NCBI GenBank assembly: GCA_028819195.1
Contig: JAPPMF010000009.1
Location: 62,001-126,000 of the forward strand
DNA from: Bin55 sp028819195
GTDB lineage: Bacteria; Pseudomonadota; Gammaproteobacteria; Pseudomonadales; Azotimanducaceae
Reading direction: 5' to 3'
DNA length: 64,000 nucleotides
Position 1 is the first letter of the stretch, and each line of letters starts with the position of its first letter. The notes beneath the pieces are model-generated. The model did not search any database. It was given only the letters and a program-made list of their open reading frames with translations, and was not told the DNA's origin. Position numbers and translations under genes: made by a program. Positions 35,787 to 44,268 of the stretch are shown piece after piece.

Positions 35787-36848
35787 ATGAAGGCATTCAG
35801 ATACATTGCGATTGCGTTATTGGCTCACGCATCTGTTAGCATAATCGCACGCGTTAGCGATGAATCAGTTGAAAGTGTTGAAAATACTGGTGTCAAGGAC
35901 AGTGTAGTCTATGTTACAACTGACTATTTCGAAAATAATGTCTTAGAGTCGGATGTACCGGTATTAGTTGTCTTCACCGCTCCTTCGTGTGACCCTTGCA
36001 AGATTCTTGATCCTGTCATCGAATCTCTAATGCCAGAGATGTCAGGACTCGCAAAAGTTTTCAAGGTCGACACAGACGAAACTCCAGAAATTTCTTCCAA
36101 GTATCAGGTCTCTCGACTTCCAACAATCATCTTTTTCAGCAATGGTCTCGAATCGCACCGAAGCTCGAGTATTCATCCGCGAGACGCTTATGTTAGCTAT
36201 CTTGAAGGTTTAAGCGAAGACACTTCGATTGACGATACGACTCTAAAGCTGCTCGACGAAGATTGGTTTCGTCGGCACTACCTATTGACAGAAAAGGTTG
36301 AAGTCATTCAAGAGACTCTGGGACAATATCCTGATCTTCTCACAAAGGAGTTTGCTAACGGACAAACTCCACTTTCAGTTGTTCTCAATTATCCGAGTAA
36401 TAGTCAGGACGAACTTCTTGAATTGATATTGGCACAAGAGCCCAAAATTGGAACAAATGACCTCCTTGGGCTAGGTCGATGTAAAGAATTCAAGGAAGCG
36501 ATAGCGCGAGACCCAAGAGCTGCAAACCGTCCCGACCCCGACGGAAATACTCCTTTGCTCACGGCAATTTTAGGATCAACGATTGTCGGGAACGGAGAAT
36601 GCGTAAATGCTGTACTTGAGACCGGCGCAAAGAAGATTCTCCCCACGACCATTTGCAACTCTCTTGGTGAACGAGTCAAATTTGAACCAGACGGCAAACT
36701 TGTGGACGAACTATTGAGTCTAATGACGAGAGAATGGGAGTCCGACTGGCACAACAACGAGATTGGAGTTAAGTGGCGATTGCTGTTCCTCGAAATAATG
36801 GAAGCTAGGTATCTGAGAAGCGAGGACTTGATTGCAAGCAGGTCTTAG
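35787..36848 (+). CDS. Exported thioredoxin-ankyrin protein 2, variant active site
   Basis: The start is taken at ATG 35787, which has GAGGAAC upstream and gives a signal peptide (MKAFRYIAIALLAHASVSIIA); an in-frame ATG at 35754 adds 11 residues. The 353-residue product is a paralogue of the protein at 29228: shared YVTTDYFENNVLESDVPVLV start, thioredoxin domain and the following helical block (DEDWFRRHYLL, QYPDLL, NGQTPLSVVLNYPS). The active site reads APSCDPC (Cys68, Cys71), with Ser in place of the usual Trp and Asp in the dipeptide. Only one clear ankyrin repeat is left (DPDGNTPLLTAILG ... VNAVLETGAKK); the C-terminal repeats of the paralogue are replaced by an unrelated tail. Likely diverged in partner binding and redox behaviour. 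Confidence 0.8.
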   Translation: MKAFRYIAIALLAHASVSIIARVSDESVESVENTGVKDSVVYVTTDYFENNVLESDVPVLVVFTAPSCDPCKILDPVIESLMPEMSGLAKVFKVDTDETPEISSKYQVSRLPTIIFFSNGLESHRSSSIHPRDAYVSYLEGLSEDTSIDDTTLKLLDEDWFRRHYLLTEKVEVIQETLGQYPDLLTKEFANGQTPLSVVLNYPSNSQDELLELILAQEPKIGTNDLLGLGRCKEFKEAIARDPRAANRPDPDGNTPLLTAILGSTIVGNGECVNAVLETGAKKILPTTICNSLGERVKFEPDGKLVDELLSLMTREWESDWHNNEIGVKWRLLFLEIMEARYLRSEDLIASRS

Positions 36849-37422
36849 AGAACTGCCAGACGTTTTTCGAATGGACTAGTAGTCAGCCCTGCAATGCAGT
36901 TTGTTAGTCGATTCACTTGGTAGCAGGCGTCGCTTCTCGGTAGAAGGTGTTCAAATTCCGTTGGCGAAATGTTTAGTTCCTCAAACGCGCGAATCTCCGT
37001 CAAATTAATCCTGCTAACAAGCTCCGCTCCGCTGCCTTACCTCTATTCTGAGCGCAAAATCTACTTCCGATACGTTTTCGTGTCAGTTTGGGTGGAACAC
37101 ATGTGAATTGGCCTTTTGGTAAAAAATTTACCCAAGTAGTCGAAGCCGAGAATCTAACTTCGTAAGATTTATTGACCCTGGATAGCATATTCTCAGACTT
37201 TGTGGTAGTTTTTCGAAGAATTCAGGTAAAGAACATGTACTCGAACTCTCGCTTCAGGGTAATAATCTAACCAATATGGCACAAAAATTGCCTGTCTATC
37301 CAGTATTAGATCAATTCGTGCAACACAGTCAGTCTTTCAAGTTATCGATTCGCATCACTAGTGATAGATAACTTAGAATAGTCTCGGTGTCGCGATGAAA
37401 CTAAGCGGTTAGGAATTATCAG
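36849..37422 (+). other. 574-nt intergenic region at the right edge of the array, with a nested palindrome
   Basis: No gene can be supported. At 37339-37374 AAGTTATC and its exact complement GATAACTT flank the 12-bp palindrome ATCACTAGTGAT (37354-37365). This lies about 50 nt upstream of the first COG3671-type gene and could be an operator or a leader hairpin. No mobile element is seen at this boundary. Confidence 0.45.
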
Positions 37423-37782
37423 ATGAGTACACACGAACAAAGAACAACCGTCAAAATCTGCTACATACTGTTCCTGATCGGGCTGTTCACCGGTGGGATC
37501 TTTCTGTTAGTGGGTGTGATTCTCGCTTATTTAAACCGAGACAAGGCTAGCGATTGGATCATCGAATCTCACATTGATTTCTTGATTCGTACATTCTGGA
37601 TTTGGTTGTATATTCACGTCGCCCCCATCATAGTATGTGTGATTCTATTTTTCGTCATTCCTCCAATGGCTTTTGTTTTCCTAGTACTATTTTTCATTTT
37701 CTACATCGTAATGCTTATCTATTACTTCATTAAGTTATTGAGTGCCCTGAAAGAACTGGAAGCAGGAGAGCCTGCAAATTAA
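37423..37782 (+). CDS. Small inner-membrane protein, COG3671-like, copy 1
   Basis: The 119-residue protein has a polar N-terminus (STHEQRTTVK) and about three hydrophobic segments (CYILFLIGLFTGGIFLLVGVILAY, the IHVAPIIVCVILFFV stretch, VFLVLFFIFYIVMLIYYFIKL). The central NRDKASDWIIESHIDFLIRTFWIW segment, with conserved SH, F and RTFW, is typical of an uncharacterised bacterial membrane family (COG3671/DUF4870-like). Function is unknown. A close paralogue follows 40 nt downstream. The family assignment is from memory of the motif pattern. Confidence 0.7.
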   Translation: MSTHEQRTTVKICYILFLIGLFTGGIFLLVGVILAYLNRDKASDWIIESHIDFLIRTFWIWLYIHVAPIIVCVILFFVIPPMAFVFLVLFFIFYIVMLIYYFIKLLSALKELEAGEPAN

Positions 37783-37822
37783 GCGCTACACTCCTCCCGC
37801 CATAATGATCAATTATTAGGTA

Positions 37823-38191
37823 ATGAATTCAACACACCAGCGTAGGTCTACCGTTAAACGATGCTACTATCTGTTTTTCATCGGCGTTGCGGTATGGTTT
37901 ATCCTCCCGGTGGCGGTTATTCTAGCCTACGTTAATCGAACGAAAGTGAATGACTGGATTATGAAATCGCACTACGATTTTTTGATCCGTACCTTTTGGC
38001 AACTGTGTTTCATTCTCGTAGCAACCATGAGCACAATGGCGCTATTAACATGGATAGGAGGAAGTGTTTGGCTAATTAAAACGCTAATCGATCTTATGTT
38101 TTTTGTGTTCTATATCGGTTTTGTGGTGTATTTTTTCTTCAAATTGTTCAACGCGTTAGCACGTTTTAACGACTACGAACCTATTGACTGA
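37823..38191 (+). CDS. Small inner-membrane protein, COG3671-like, copy 2
   Basis: This 122-residue protein is a tandem paralogue of the preceding gene: RSTVKRCYYLFFIGV, VILAYVNRTKVNDWIMKSHYDFLIRTFW and a C-terminal YFFFKLFNALARF match it position by position. Three hydrophobic segments place it in the inner membrane. It probably arose by duplication, and the pair may form a hetero-oligomer; there is no direct evidence. It ends 32 nt before the stop of the convergent glmS. Confidence 0.7.
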   Translation: MNSTHQRRSTVKRCYYLFFIGVAVWFILPVAVILAYVNRTKVNDWIMKSHYDFLIRTFWQLCFILVATMSTMALLTWIGGSVWLIKTLIDLMFFVFYIGFVVYFFFKLFNALARFNDYEPID

Positions 38192-38223
38192 CCAATCAGA
38201 GTAGTCACTTCCCACCTGTTCGG

Positions 38224-40059
38224 TTACTCGACGGTAACAGACTTCGCAATATTCCGCGGTTGGTCGATGTCGGTTCCTTTCAACGAAGCTACATGGTAAG
38301 CTAACAACTGTAACGGAACAGTATATACGATCGGAGAAAGGAGTGGATGTGCTGGAGGGACTTCAATGATCGTAACGTTGTCGTCGTGTGGAAAGTCGTC
38401 TTTTTGATCCGTGAATACATACAATTTCCCACCGCGCGCCCGTACTTCTTGTAGATTGGATTGTGTCTTCCGTAGCAACTCGTTGTTTGGCGCTACGACC
38501 ACTACTGGCATCTCCGCATCAACCAATGCTAGAGGACCATGTTTGAGTTCTCCAGCGGGGTAACCTTCAGCATGCATATAAGAAATTTCCTTAAGTTTTA
38601 ATGCACCTTCCAGGGCGATGGGATAGTGAATACCTCTGCCGAGGAAAAGTGCATTTTGCTTGTCGAGAAATTCCTCAGCTAACTCACGTGTTCGTTCAGT
38701 GAGATTCAGTGTTTTTGCAATCGTCGAATCGAGAGACCGTAGTGCTCTGACTATCTCGCCTTCGGCATGATTCGAACACCCCTTAAAGCGTGCGAGAACT
38801 AAAGCTAGTAACAACAAGTCGACTAGCATAGTTGTGAACGATTTAGTCGAAGCAACACTCACCTCAAGCCCGGCACGCATCGCAATCGCCGTGTCTGCTT
38901 CACGCATTAACGAACTAGTTGTCACGTTCCCAATATTTAGCGTATAGAGGAATCCCATTGTTTTAGCGAGGCGATGTGCTGCAAGCGTATCGGCCGATTC
39001 ACCAGACTGCGATAGTGTGATAAATAAACTGTTTTCTGGAACCGCAGCGCGTCGATAACGAAACTCGGATGCAATCTCGGCCTGGCAAGGTATTTCAACC
39101 ATGTCTTCAATCCAATACCGTGCAACACACGCAGCGTAGTAACTAGTCCCACAACCAACAATCGTAATTGATTGTGTGTCCTGTAGGGCATTCAGTGCAT
39201 GTAATCCAAAAGATTGCTCTATGACTCGGGTTGTACTGATACGCCCTTCTAATGTGTTTCTAATGCTTTGCGGTTGATCGTAAATTTCTTTCTCAAGGAA
39301 ATGCCGGAATCCACCTTTATCGACGGAATCCCCTTGCTGATTAACGATCTCTGGTTTCCGTCGTAACTTTTCACCGCGTTCATTAGTAATTGAAACAGAC
39401 TTTTGATCGAGGATGGCTAACTCGCCTTCATCCAAAAACACAAACTTTTCTGTAAACGGGCGTAGTGCTAAGACATCCGATGCGATGTAATTTTCACTGA
39501 TGCCAATCCCTATGACTAGCGGGCAATCCTTCCGTATCGCAAAAATTTTTCCAGGTTGATTTTTTACCATTAAGCCAATCGCATACGCGCCTTCTAATCG
39601 GCTAAATGTTTCCCATAGAGCAGGCAGAAATTCCGTCCCAGCTTGTACCTGAGAATAAATCAATTGTAGGATGACTTCCGAGTCAGTATCCGTGGAGAAT
39701 CGACAACCAAGCTCAATTAATTCGGTTCGTAGCGCACTAAAGTTTTCGATAATCCCGTTGTGCACCAAGGCAATCTCATCATTGACCAACAGCGGATGGG
39801 CATTACTTTCGCTCGGTATGCCATGAGTTGCCCATCGGGTATGCGCTAGTCCCACCGAGCCAGGTAGCGGATGGGCTTGCACCTTATCCTCCAGTTCGCG
39901 CACCTTTCCAGATACACGTAATCGCGAGAATGCTCCTGTATTTGCTTCTTGTGTGACTAAACCAGCTGAATCGTAACCGCGATATTCGAGTCGCCTTAAC
40001 CCTTCTAGCAGAATAGCGCTTACTGGTCGTACCGAAGTAGCTCCGACAATACCGCACAT
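38224..40059 (-). CDS. glmS: Glutamine--fructose-6-phosphate aminotransferase (isomerising)
   Basis: GlmS makes glucosamine-6-phosphate from fructose-6-phosphate and glutamine, the entry into peptidoglycan and LPS amino sugars. The start is the ATG at 40059, because the mature enzyme begins with the nucleophilic cysteine after Met (MCGIVGA); an upstream in-frame ATG would bury it. The 611-residue protein has the Ntn glutaminase domain (RWATHG, NGIIEN) and two SIS sugar-isomerase domains (CGTSYYAA, SQSGESADTL, STKSFTTML, GRGIHYPIALEGALKLKEISYMHAEG, ending in KSVTVE). It follows glmU with only two bases between, so both enzymes of UDP-GlcNAc synthesis are co-transcribed. Confidence 0.97.
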   Translation of the reverse strand: MCGIVGATSVRPVSAILLEGLRRLEYRGYDSAGLVTQEANTGAFSRLRVSGKVRELEDKVQAHPLPGSVGLAHTRWATHGIPSESNAHPLLVNDEIALVHNGIIENFSALRTELIELGCRFSTDTDSEVILQLIYSQVQAGTEFLPALWETFSRLEGAYAIGLMVKNQPGKIFAIRKDCPLVIGIGISENYIASDVLALRPFTEKFVFLDEGELAILDQKSVSITNERGEKLRRKPEIVNQQGDSVDKGGFRHFLEKEIYDQPQSIRNTLEGRISTTRVIEQSFGLHALNALQDTQSITIVGCGTSYYAACVARYWIEDMVEIPCQAEIASEFRYRRAAVPENSLFITLSQSGESADTLAAHRLAKTMGFLYTLNIGNVTTSSLMREADTAIAMRAGLEVSVASTKSFTTMLVDLLLLALVLARFKGCSNHAEGEIVRALRSLDSTIAKTLNLTERTRELAEEFLDKQNALFLGRGIHYPIALEGALKLKEISYMHAEGYPAGELKHGPLALVDAEMPVVVVAPNNELLRKTQSNLQEVRARGGKLYVFTDQKDDFPHDDNVTIIEVPPAHPLLSPIVYTVPLQLLAYHVASLKGTDIDQPRNIAKSVTVE

Positions 40060-40061
40060 AA

Positions 40062-41426
40062 TTACTTCTTCCTCCGAGATGGCGGATTCCAACGTTTTAT
40101 TGAGCGTTGGCGCGAACGACCGACGACTAAAGCGCGTTCTTTAACATCATGGGTAATCGTTGAACCTGCCGCGATAAACGACTCAGCTTCAATATACAAC
40201 GGCGCTACGAGGGTACTATTGGTACCGATAAACACATCCTCACCAATTATCGTCTCGTGTTTGGATTGTCCGTCAAAATTGCAGGTCACCGCTCCGGCCC
40301 CAATATTCACGTTATCGCCCAGAGTCGCATCCCCTAAATAAGCCAGATGACTAGCACGCACGCGTTTCCCTAGTTTGCTATTCTTAATCTCCACAAAATT
40401 ACCAATTCGCGAGTCCTCACCAATATCAGTGTCTGGACGAATACGCGCGAAGGGGCCTATCGAACAACGGTTTCCAATAATGGCTGAATCAAGTATTGAG
40501 TAAGCTTGAATGCTGACATCGTCCCCGATTTTCACATCTCGTAATATACATCCTGGTCCGATATAGCTTCTATCACCCAAAGTTACCTTTCCTTCAATAA
40601 TCACATTAACATCGATAGTGCAATCTATACCTGTTTTAAGTTTCCCTCGTAAGTCGAATCGAAGAGGATCGCGTAAAGTTGTGCCAGCTAACATAACTTC
40701 GTGTCGGCATCTGTTTAAGAGAATTTGTTCAACTTCGGCAAGTTGTGAGCGATCGTTGATACCTAACACTTCCATGGGATTTCCTACCGCGACTGTGTGA
40801 ACTTTTTCTCCCCGATCGGCGGCCAAACGAGCAATTTCGGTAAGATAAATTTCATTTTGACTGTTGAGGTGAGTAGCACCTCTCAGTAACTCGGTAATGA
40901 GGTTTGCTGGTCCCCCGATAATTCCACTATTAATTTCGGTAATCGCTTGTTGGGACTCATTCGCATCGCGATCCTCAACAATAGAAGTTACTGTTCCGTT
41001 GTGGTCTCGCACAATACGGCCGTAACCTTTGGGGTTTTCCATGTCGGCTGTAACAATCACTAGTTCGCGTTCAGCCAGCAACTTAGCTCTTTTCAGGATG
41101 TCTGTCGAGAGAAGAGGACTATCTCCAGTAACAATCAGTACGTACGAGGCCTCCTGCAGATGTGGAAGCACTTGCTGAAAAGCATGACCGGTCCCAAGCG
41201 GTTCGTGTTGGCACACCCAATGAAATTCATTCCCAAACAATTTGCTGGCTTCAGATTCCATCGACGGATTGATCACAACATGAATGCGATCTGGCTCAAT
41301 GCATTCAATAGTGTCTAACACATACCCCAAGATGGGTTTGTCAAGTAAATGATGGAATACTTTAGGTATCTCAGTTTTAAATCTCGAGCTTCGACCCGCG
41401 GCTAGTACAACTACCTCAAACATCAA
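40062..41426 (-). CDS. glmU: Bifunctional GlcNAc-1-phosphate uridyltransferase / GlcN-1-phosphate acetyltransferase
   Basis: GlmU acetylates glucosamine-1-phosphate and then couples it to UTP, giving UDP-GlcNAc for peptidoglycan and lipid A. The 454-residue enzyme has the N-terminal pyrophosphorylase signature LAAGRSSRFKTEIPKVFH with the G-x-G-T-x-M/R-x-K pattern relaxed (usual GLGTRM is SSRFKT here), GTGHAFQQ, and a C-terminal left-handed beta-helix with hexapeptide repeats, plus the acetyl-CoA site motifs KNSKLG, HLAYLGDA, GAGAVTCNFDG and the C-terminal RSRQR. It sits between atpC (128 nt upstream) and glmS, the common gammaproteobacterial order. Confidence 0.96.
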   Translation of the reverse strand: MMFEVVVLAAGRSSRFKTEIPKVFHHLLDKPILGYVLDTIECIEPDRIHVVINPSMESEASKLFGNEFHWVCQHEPLGTGHAFQQVLPHLQEASYVLIVTGDSPLLSTDILKRAKLLAERELVIVTADMENPKGYGRIVRDHNGTVTSIVEDRDANESQQAITEINSGIIGGPANLITELLRGATHLNSQNEIYLTEIARLAADRGEKVHTVAVGNPMEVLGINDRSQLAEVEQILLNRCRHEVMLAGTTLRDPLRFDLRGKLKTGIDCTIDVNVIIEGKVTLGDRSYIGPGCILRDVKIGDDVSIQAYSILDSAIIGNRCSIGPFARIRPDTDIGEDSRIGNFVEIKNSKLGKRVRASHLAYLGDATLGDNVNIGAGAVTCNFDGQSKHETIIGEDVFIGTNSTLVAPLYIEAESFIAAGSTITHDVKERALVVGRSRQRSIKRWNPPSRRKK

Positions 41427-41553
41427 ATTTGCTTCCTAATTTTTAGCAGGATCGCTTCAATAAAACCGTATTGCTTGGAAAGAACATGAAGGTCCACTTG
41501 CGATTCCCTAGTAACCAGTATAGACCAGTTAAAGTACTCCCGGGTTCATCGTA

Positions 41554-41976
41554 TTAGCGTTTGTGTTTCTTTAGTTCTTCAAGAGTTTGTTGTTGTGCTA
41601 GCGCATCAGCTAACAGCGCCGAGGCTCGTGCGAAATCTATTTCCGATGTTTGTTCATCCATCAGCCGTTGGGCACGTTCCTGATTTTCCTTGGCTTTTGC
41701 TTCGTCTAAATCATGTGCCCGTATCGCGGTATCGGCCAGGACAATCACACCATTAGGTTGTACCTCTAAAAATCCTCCGGAAGCGAAAAACAGTTCTTCG
41801 GTGCCATCTTCTAAACGCAACCGCACCGGTCCGGGGTTTAACCCCGTGAGTAGTGGTGCGTGACCCGGATAGATGCCGAGTTGTCCATCACTGCCATTAG
41901 CAACAATCATCTGCACGAGTCCAGAAAAAATTTCTTCCTCGGCATTTACGATGTCGCAGTGCATTGTCGAAGTCAT
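41554..41976 (-). CDS. atpC: ATP synthase F1 epsilon subunit
   Basis: Epsilon is part of the central stalk and inhibits ATP hydrolysis through its C-terminal helices. The 140-residue protein has the N-terminal beta-sandwich (MHCDIVNAEEEIFSG, DGQLGIYPGHAPLLTGLNPGPVR, FFASGGFLEVQPNGVIVLADTAI) and the C-terminal two-helix domain rich in Ala/Glu/Arg. Last gene of the atp operon, two bases after atpD. Confidence 0.96.
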   Translation of the reverse strand: MTSTMHCDIVNAEEEIFSGLVQMIVANGSDGQLGIYPGHAPLLTGLNPGPVRLRLEDGTEELFFASGGFLEVQPNGVIVLADTAIRAHDLDEAKAKENQERAQRLMDEQTSEIDFARASALLADALAQQQTLEELKKHKR

Positions 41977-41978
41977 GG

Positions 41979-43370
41979 TTAGGTAGTCGCTTCTTCCATC
42001 GATTTGGCTTTTTCACGCGCGCTATCGATATTACCGACCATACTGAAGGCTTGTTCGGGTAAGTCATCGACATCGCCATCAAGAATTGCTTTAAACGAGC
42101 GCACCGTGTCTTCGCGCGACACATACTCGCCGTCTCGACCGGTAAATTGCGACGCAACAAACATGGGTTGTGAGAAAAACTGCTGCATTTTGCGCGCCCT
42201 GAATACAAGTGCTTTGTCCTCTTCCGAAAGTTCATCCATACCGAGGATCGCAATGATATCCTTAAGTTCTTGGTAACGCTGTAACACTTGTTGTGCTTGC
42301 CGTGCGACTGAGTAGTGTTCCTGCCCAACAACGTTGGGATCAAGTTGGCGCGACGTTGAATCCAGCGGGTCTACCGCCGGATAAATTCCCAAGTCGGTAA
42401 TTGCACGACTTAAAGTAACGGTGGAATCTAAATGCGCAAAAGTGGTTGCTGGCGACGGATCGGTTAAGTCGTCCGCGGGAACATAGATTGCCTGAACTGA
42501 AGTGATCGAACCGGTTTTTGTGGTTGTAATTCGTTCCTGTAACAACCCCATATCTTCAGCGAGGTTGGGTTGATAGCCGACTGCCGACGGCATCCTGCCA
42601 AGTAAAGCTGAGACTTCTACACCCGCAAGCGTGTAACGATAAATGTTATCCACGAAAAGTAGTACATCTCGTCCTTCGTCGCGGAATTGTTCAGCTAGAG
42701 TAAGACCGGACAATGCGACGCGTAAGCGATTGCCAGGGGGCTCATTCATCTGACCGAACACAAGAGAAATCTTGTCAATTACGCCAGCGTCGATCATCTC
42801 ATAATAAAAGTCATTTCCTTCACGGGTACGTTCGCCTACGCCAGCGAACACTGATAACCCCGAGTGCTCGATCGCGATATTCCGAATCAACTCCAACATG
42901 GTAACCGTCTTACCGACTCCAGCTCCTCCGAACAAGCCAACTTTACCGCCCCGCGCGAACGGACACATCAAATCAATGACCTTAATCCCGGTCTCCAACA
43001 ATTCATTGCCACCGACTTGATCTTCAAAGGTTGGTGCTGCTCGATGAATCGGTTGCTTTAGTTCCGTTGGGATTTCACCTTTCTCGTCGATTGGATTACC
43101 TAGCACGTCCATGATTCGACCAAGTGTGGCTTCGCCAACTGGAATGGAAATCGGTTGTGTCGTATTGACCACCTCCATTCCTCGAGCGAGTCCTTCTGAC
43201 GATCCTAACGCAATAGTACGTACGATCCCATCTCCCAACTGCTGTTGAACTTCTAACGTTAACTGGGTCTCCGATACGGTCAATGCGTCGTACACTTTGG
43301 GTACTGAGTCGCGTTCAAATTCGACATCAATGACAGCACCAATGATTTGTACGACTTTTCCAGTATTCAT
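41979..43370 (-). CDS. atpD: ATP synthase F1 beta subunit
   Basis: Catalytic subunit of the F1 head. The 463-residue sequence has Walker A GGAGVGKT at residues 148-155, the GERTREGNDFY catalytic Glu segment, Walker B-type DVLLFVDNIYRYT, and the DELSEEDK C-terminal signature. Near-universal FDNIFRFT is here FVDNIYRYT, with two conservative substitutions. It is preceded by atpG at 35 nt. Confidence 0.97.
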   Translation of the reverse strand: MNTGKVVQIIGAVIDVEFERDSVPKVYDALTVSETQLTLEVQQQLGDGIVRTIALGSSEGLARGMEVVNTTQPISIPVGEATLGRIMDVLGNPIDEKGEIPTELKQPIHRAAPTFEDQVGGNELLETGIKVIDLMCPFARGGKVGLFGGAGVGKTVTMLELIRNIAIEHSGLSVFAGVGERTREGNDFYYEMIDAGVIDKISLVFGQMNEPPGNRLRVALSGLTLAEQFRDEGRDVLLFVDNIYRYTLAGVEVSALLGRMPSAVGYQPNLAEDMGLLQERITTTKTGSITSVQAIYVPADDLTDPSPATTFAHLDSTVTLSRAITDLGIYPAVDPLDSTSRQLDPNVVGQEHYSVARQAQQVLQRYQELKDIIAILGMDELSEEDKALVFRARKMQQFFSQPMFVASQFTGRDGEYVSREDTVRSFKAILDGDVDDLPEQAFSMVGNIDSAREKAKSMEEATT

Positions 43371-43405
43371 TATTAGTTTTCTCTCCTTTTACTAAATCGG
43401 CTCAG

Positions 43406-44266
43406 TTAGGTTGCAGCTGCTCCACCGACGATTTCGGCAATTTCTTGTGTGATAGAAGCTTGTCGAACATTGTTGTACAACAAGTTAAGTTCGTCAATCA
43501 TGTTGTCAGCATTATCCGTAGCATTTTTCATCGCGATCATGCGTGCTGATTGCTCGCAAGCAACATTTTCGATCACTGCTTGGTAAATCTGTGACTCAAT
43601 GTACCGTTGAATCAACCCGTCAATCAACAGGTTAGCTTCCGGTTCGTATATATAGTCCCAATACTGTGAGGTCAAATCTTCGGTCTTCGTTAGTGGTAAC
43701 AATTGTCGAATAACAGGGCGCTGTGTCATACTGTTAACAAACGTGTTTGCTACAACGTTGACTCGTTGTACGGCACCTTGTACAAATTGATCTAACACAA
43801 TTTTTATGCTGCCGATGAGCTCTTTGAGTTCGGGGAGTTCACCAATATCATGCACTGCTGCGATGACATTGCCACCGACTGAACTGAAGAACGTAGCAGC
43901 TTTGTTTCCAATCAATGCTAACTGGGAGTCGATTGATCGATCTTGTTGCTCTTGCATTTCGTGTAAAAGTACACGAAACAGATTAGCATTGAGTCCACCA
44001 CACTGACCTTTGTCGGTGGAAATAACAACGTAACCGATATTGGCGACTGAATCAGGTTCATTCATGAACTGGTTACTGTACTCTGGGTTCCCTTGTGCTA
44101 GATGCCCAATAATGGCGCGAATTTTCTGTGCGTACGGCCGCGTTTGTCGCATCCGTTCCTGCGTACGGCGCATTTTGCTCGCAGCAACCATTTGCATCGC
44201 GCTCGTCACTTTGCGGATGTTTGCGATACTACCGATCTTTTTCTTGATCTCGCGGCCGGCAGCCAC
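43406..44266 (-). CDS. atpG: ATP synthase F1 gamma subunit
   Basis: Gamma is the rotating central shaft. The 286-residue protein has the N-terminal coiled-coil REIKKKIGSIANIRKVTSAMQMVAASKMRR, the STDKGQCGGLNANLF motif (usual DRGLCGGLN), and the C-terminal helix MIAMKNATDNADNMIDELNLLYNNVRQASIT. It starts two bases after the atpA stop. Confidence 0.96.
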   Translation of the reverse strand: MAAGREIKKKIGSIANIRKVTSAMQMVAASKMRRTQERMRQTRPYAQKIRAIIGHLAQGNPEYSNQFMNEPDSVANIGYVVISTDKGQCGGLNANLFRVLLHEMQEQQDRSIDSQLALIGNKAATFFSSVGGNVIAAVHDIGELPELKELIGSIKIVLDQFVQGAVQRVNVVANTFVNSMTQRPVIRQLLPLTKTEDLTSQYWDYIYEPEANLLIDGLIQRYIESQIYQAVIENVACEQSARMIAMKNATDNADNMIDELNLLYNNVRQASITQEIAEIVGGAAAT

Positions 44267-44268
44267 TG

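Noticed and set aside
23646..36848. Array carried by an insertion sequence, integron or prophage
   Set aside because: I saw no transposase, integrase, terminal inverted repeats, attC-like sites or tRNA at either edge; the repeats are confined to coding regions.
37000..37188. Minus-strand 62-codon frame in the gap right of the array
   Set aside because: It has no ribosome-binding site and composition unlike a structured protein; no family resemblance.
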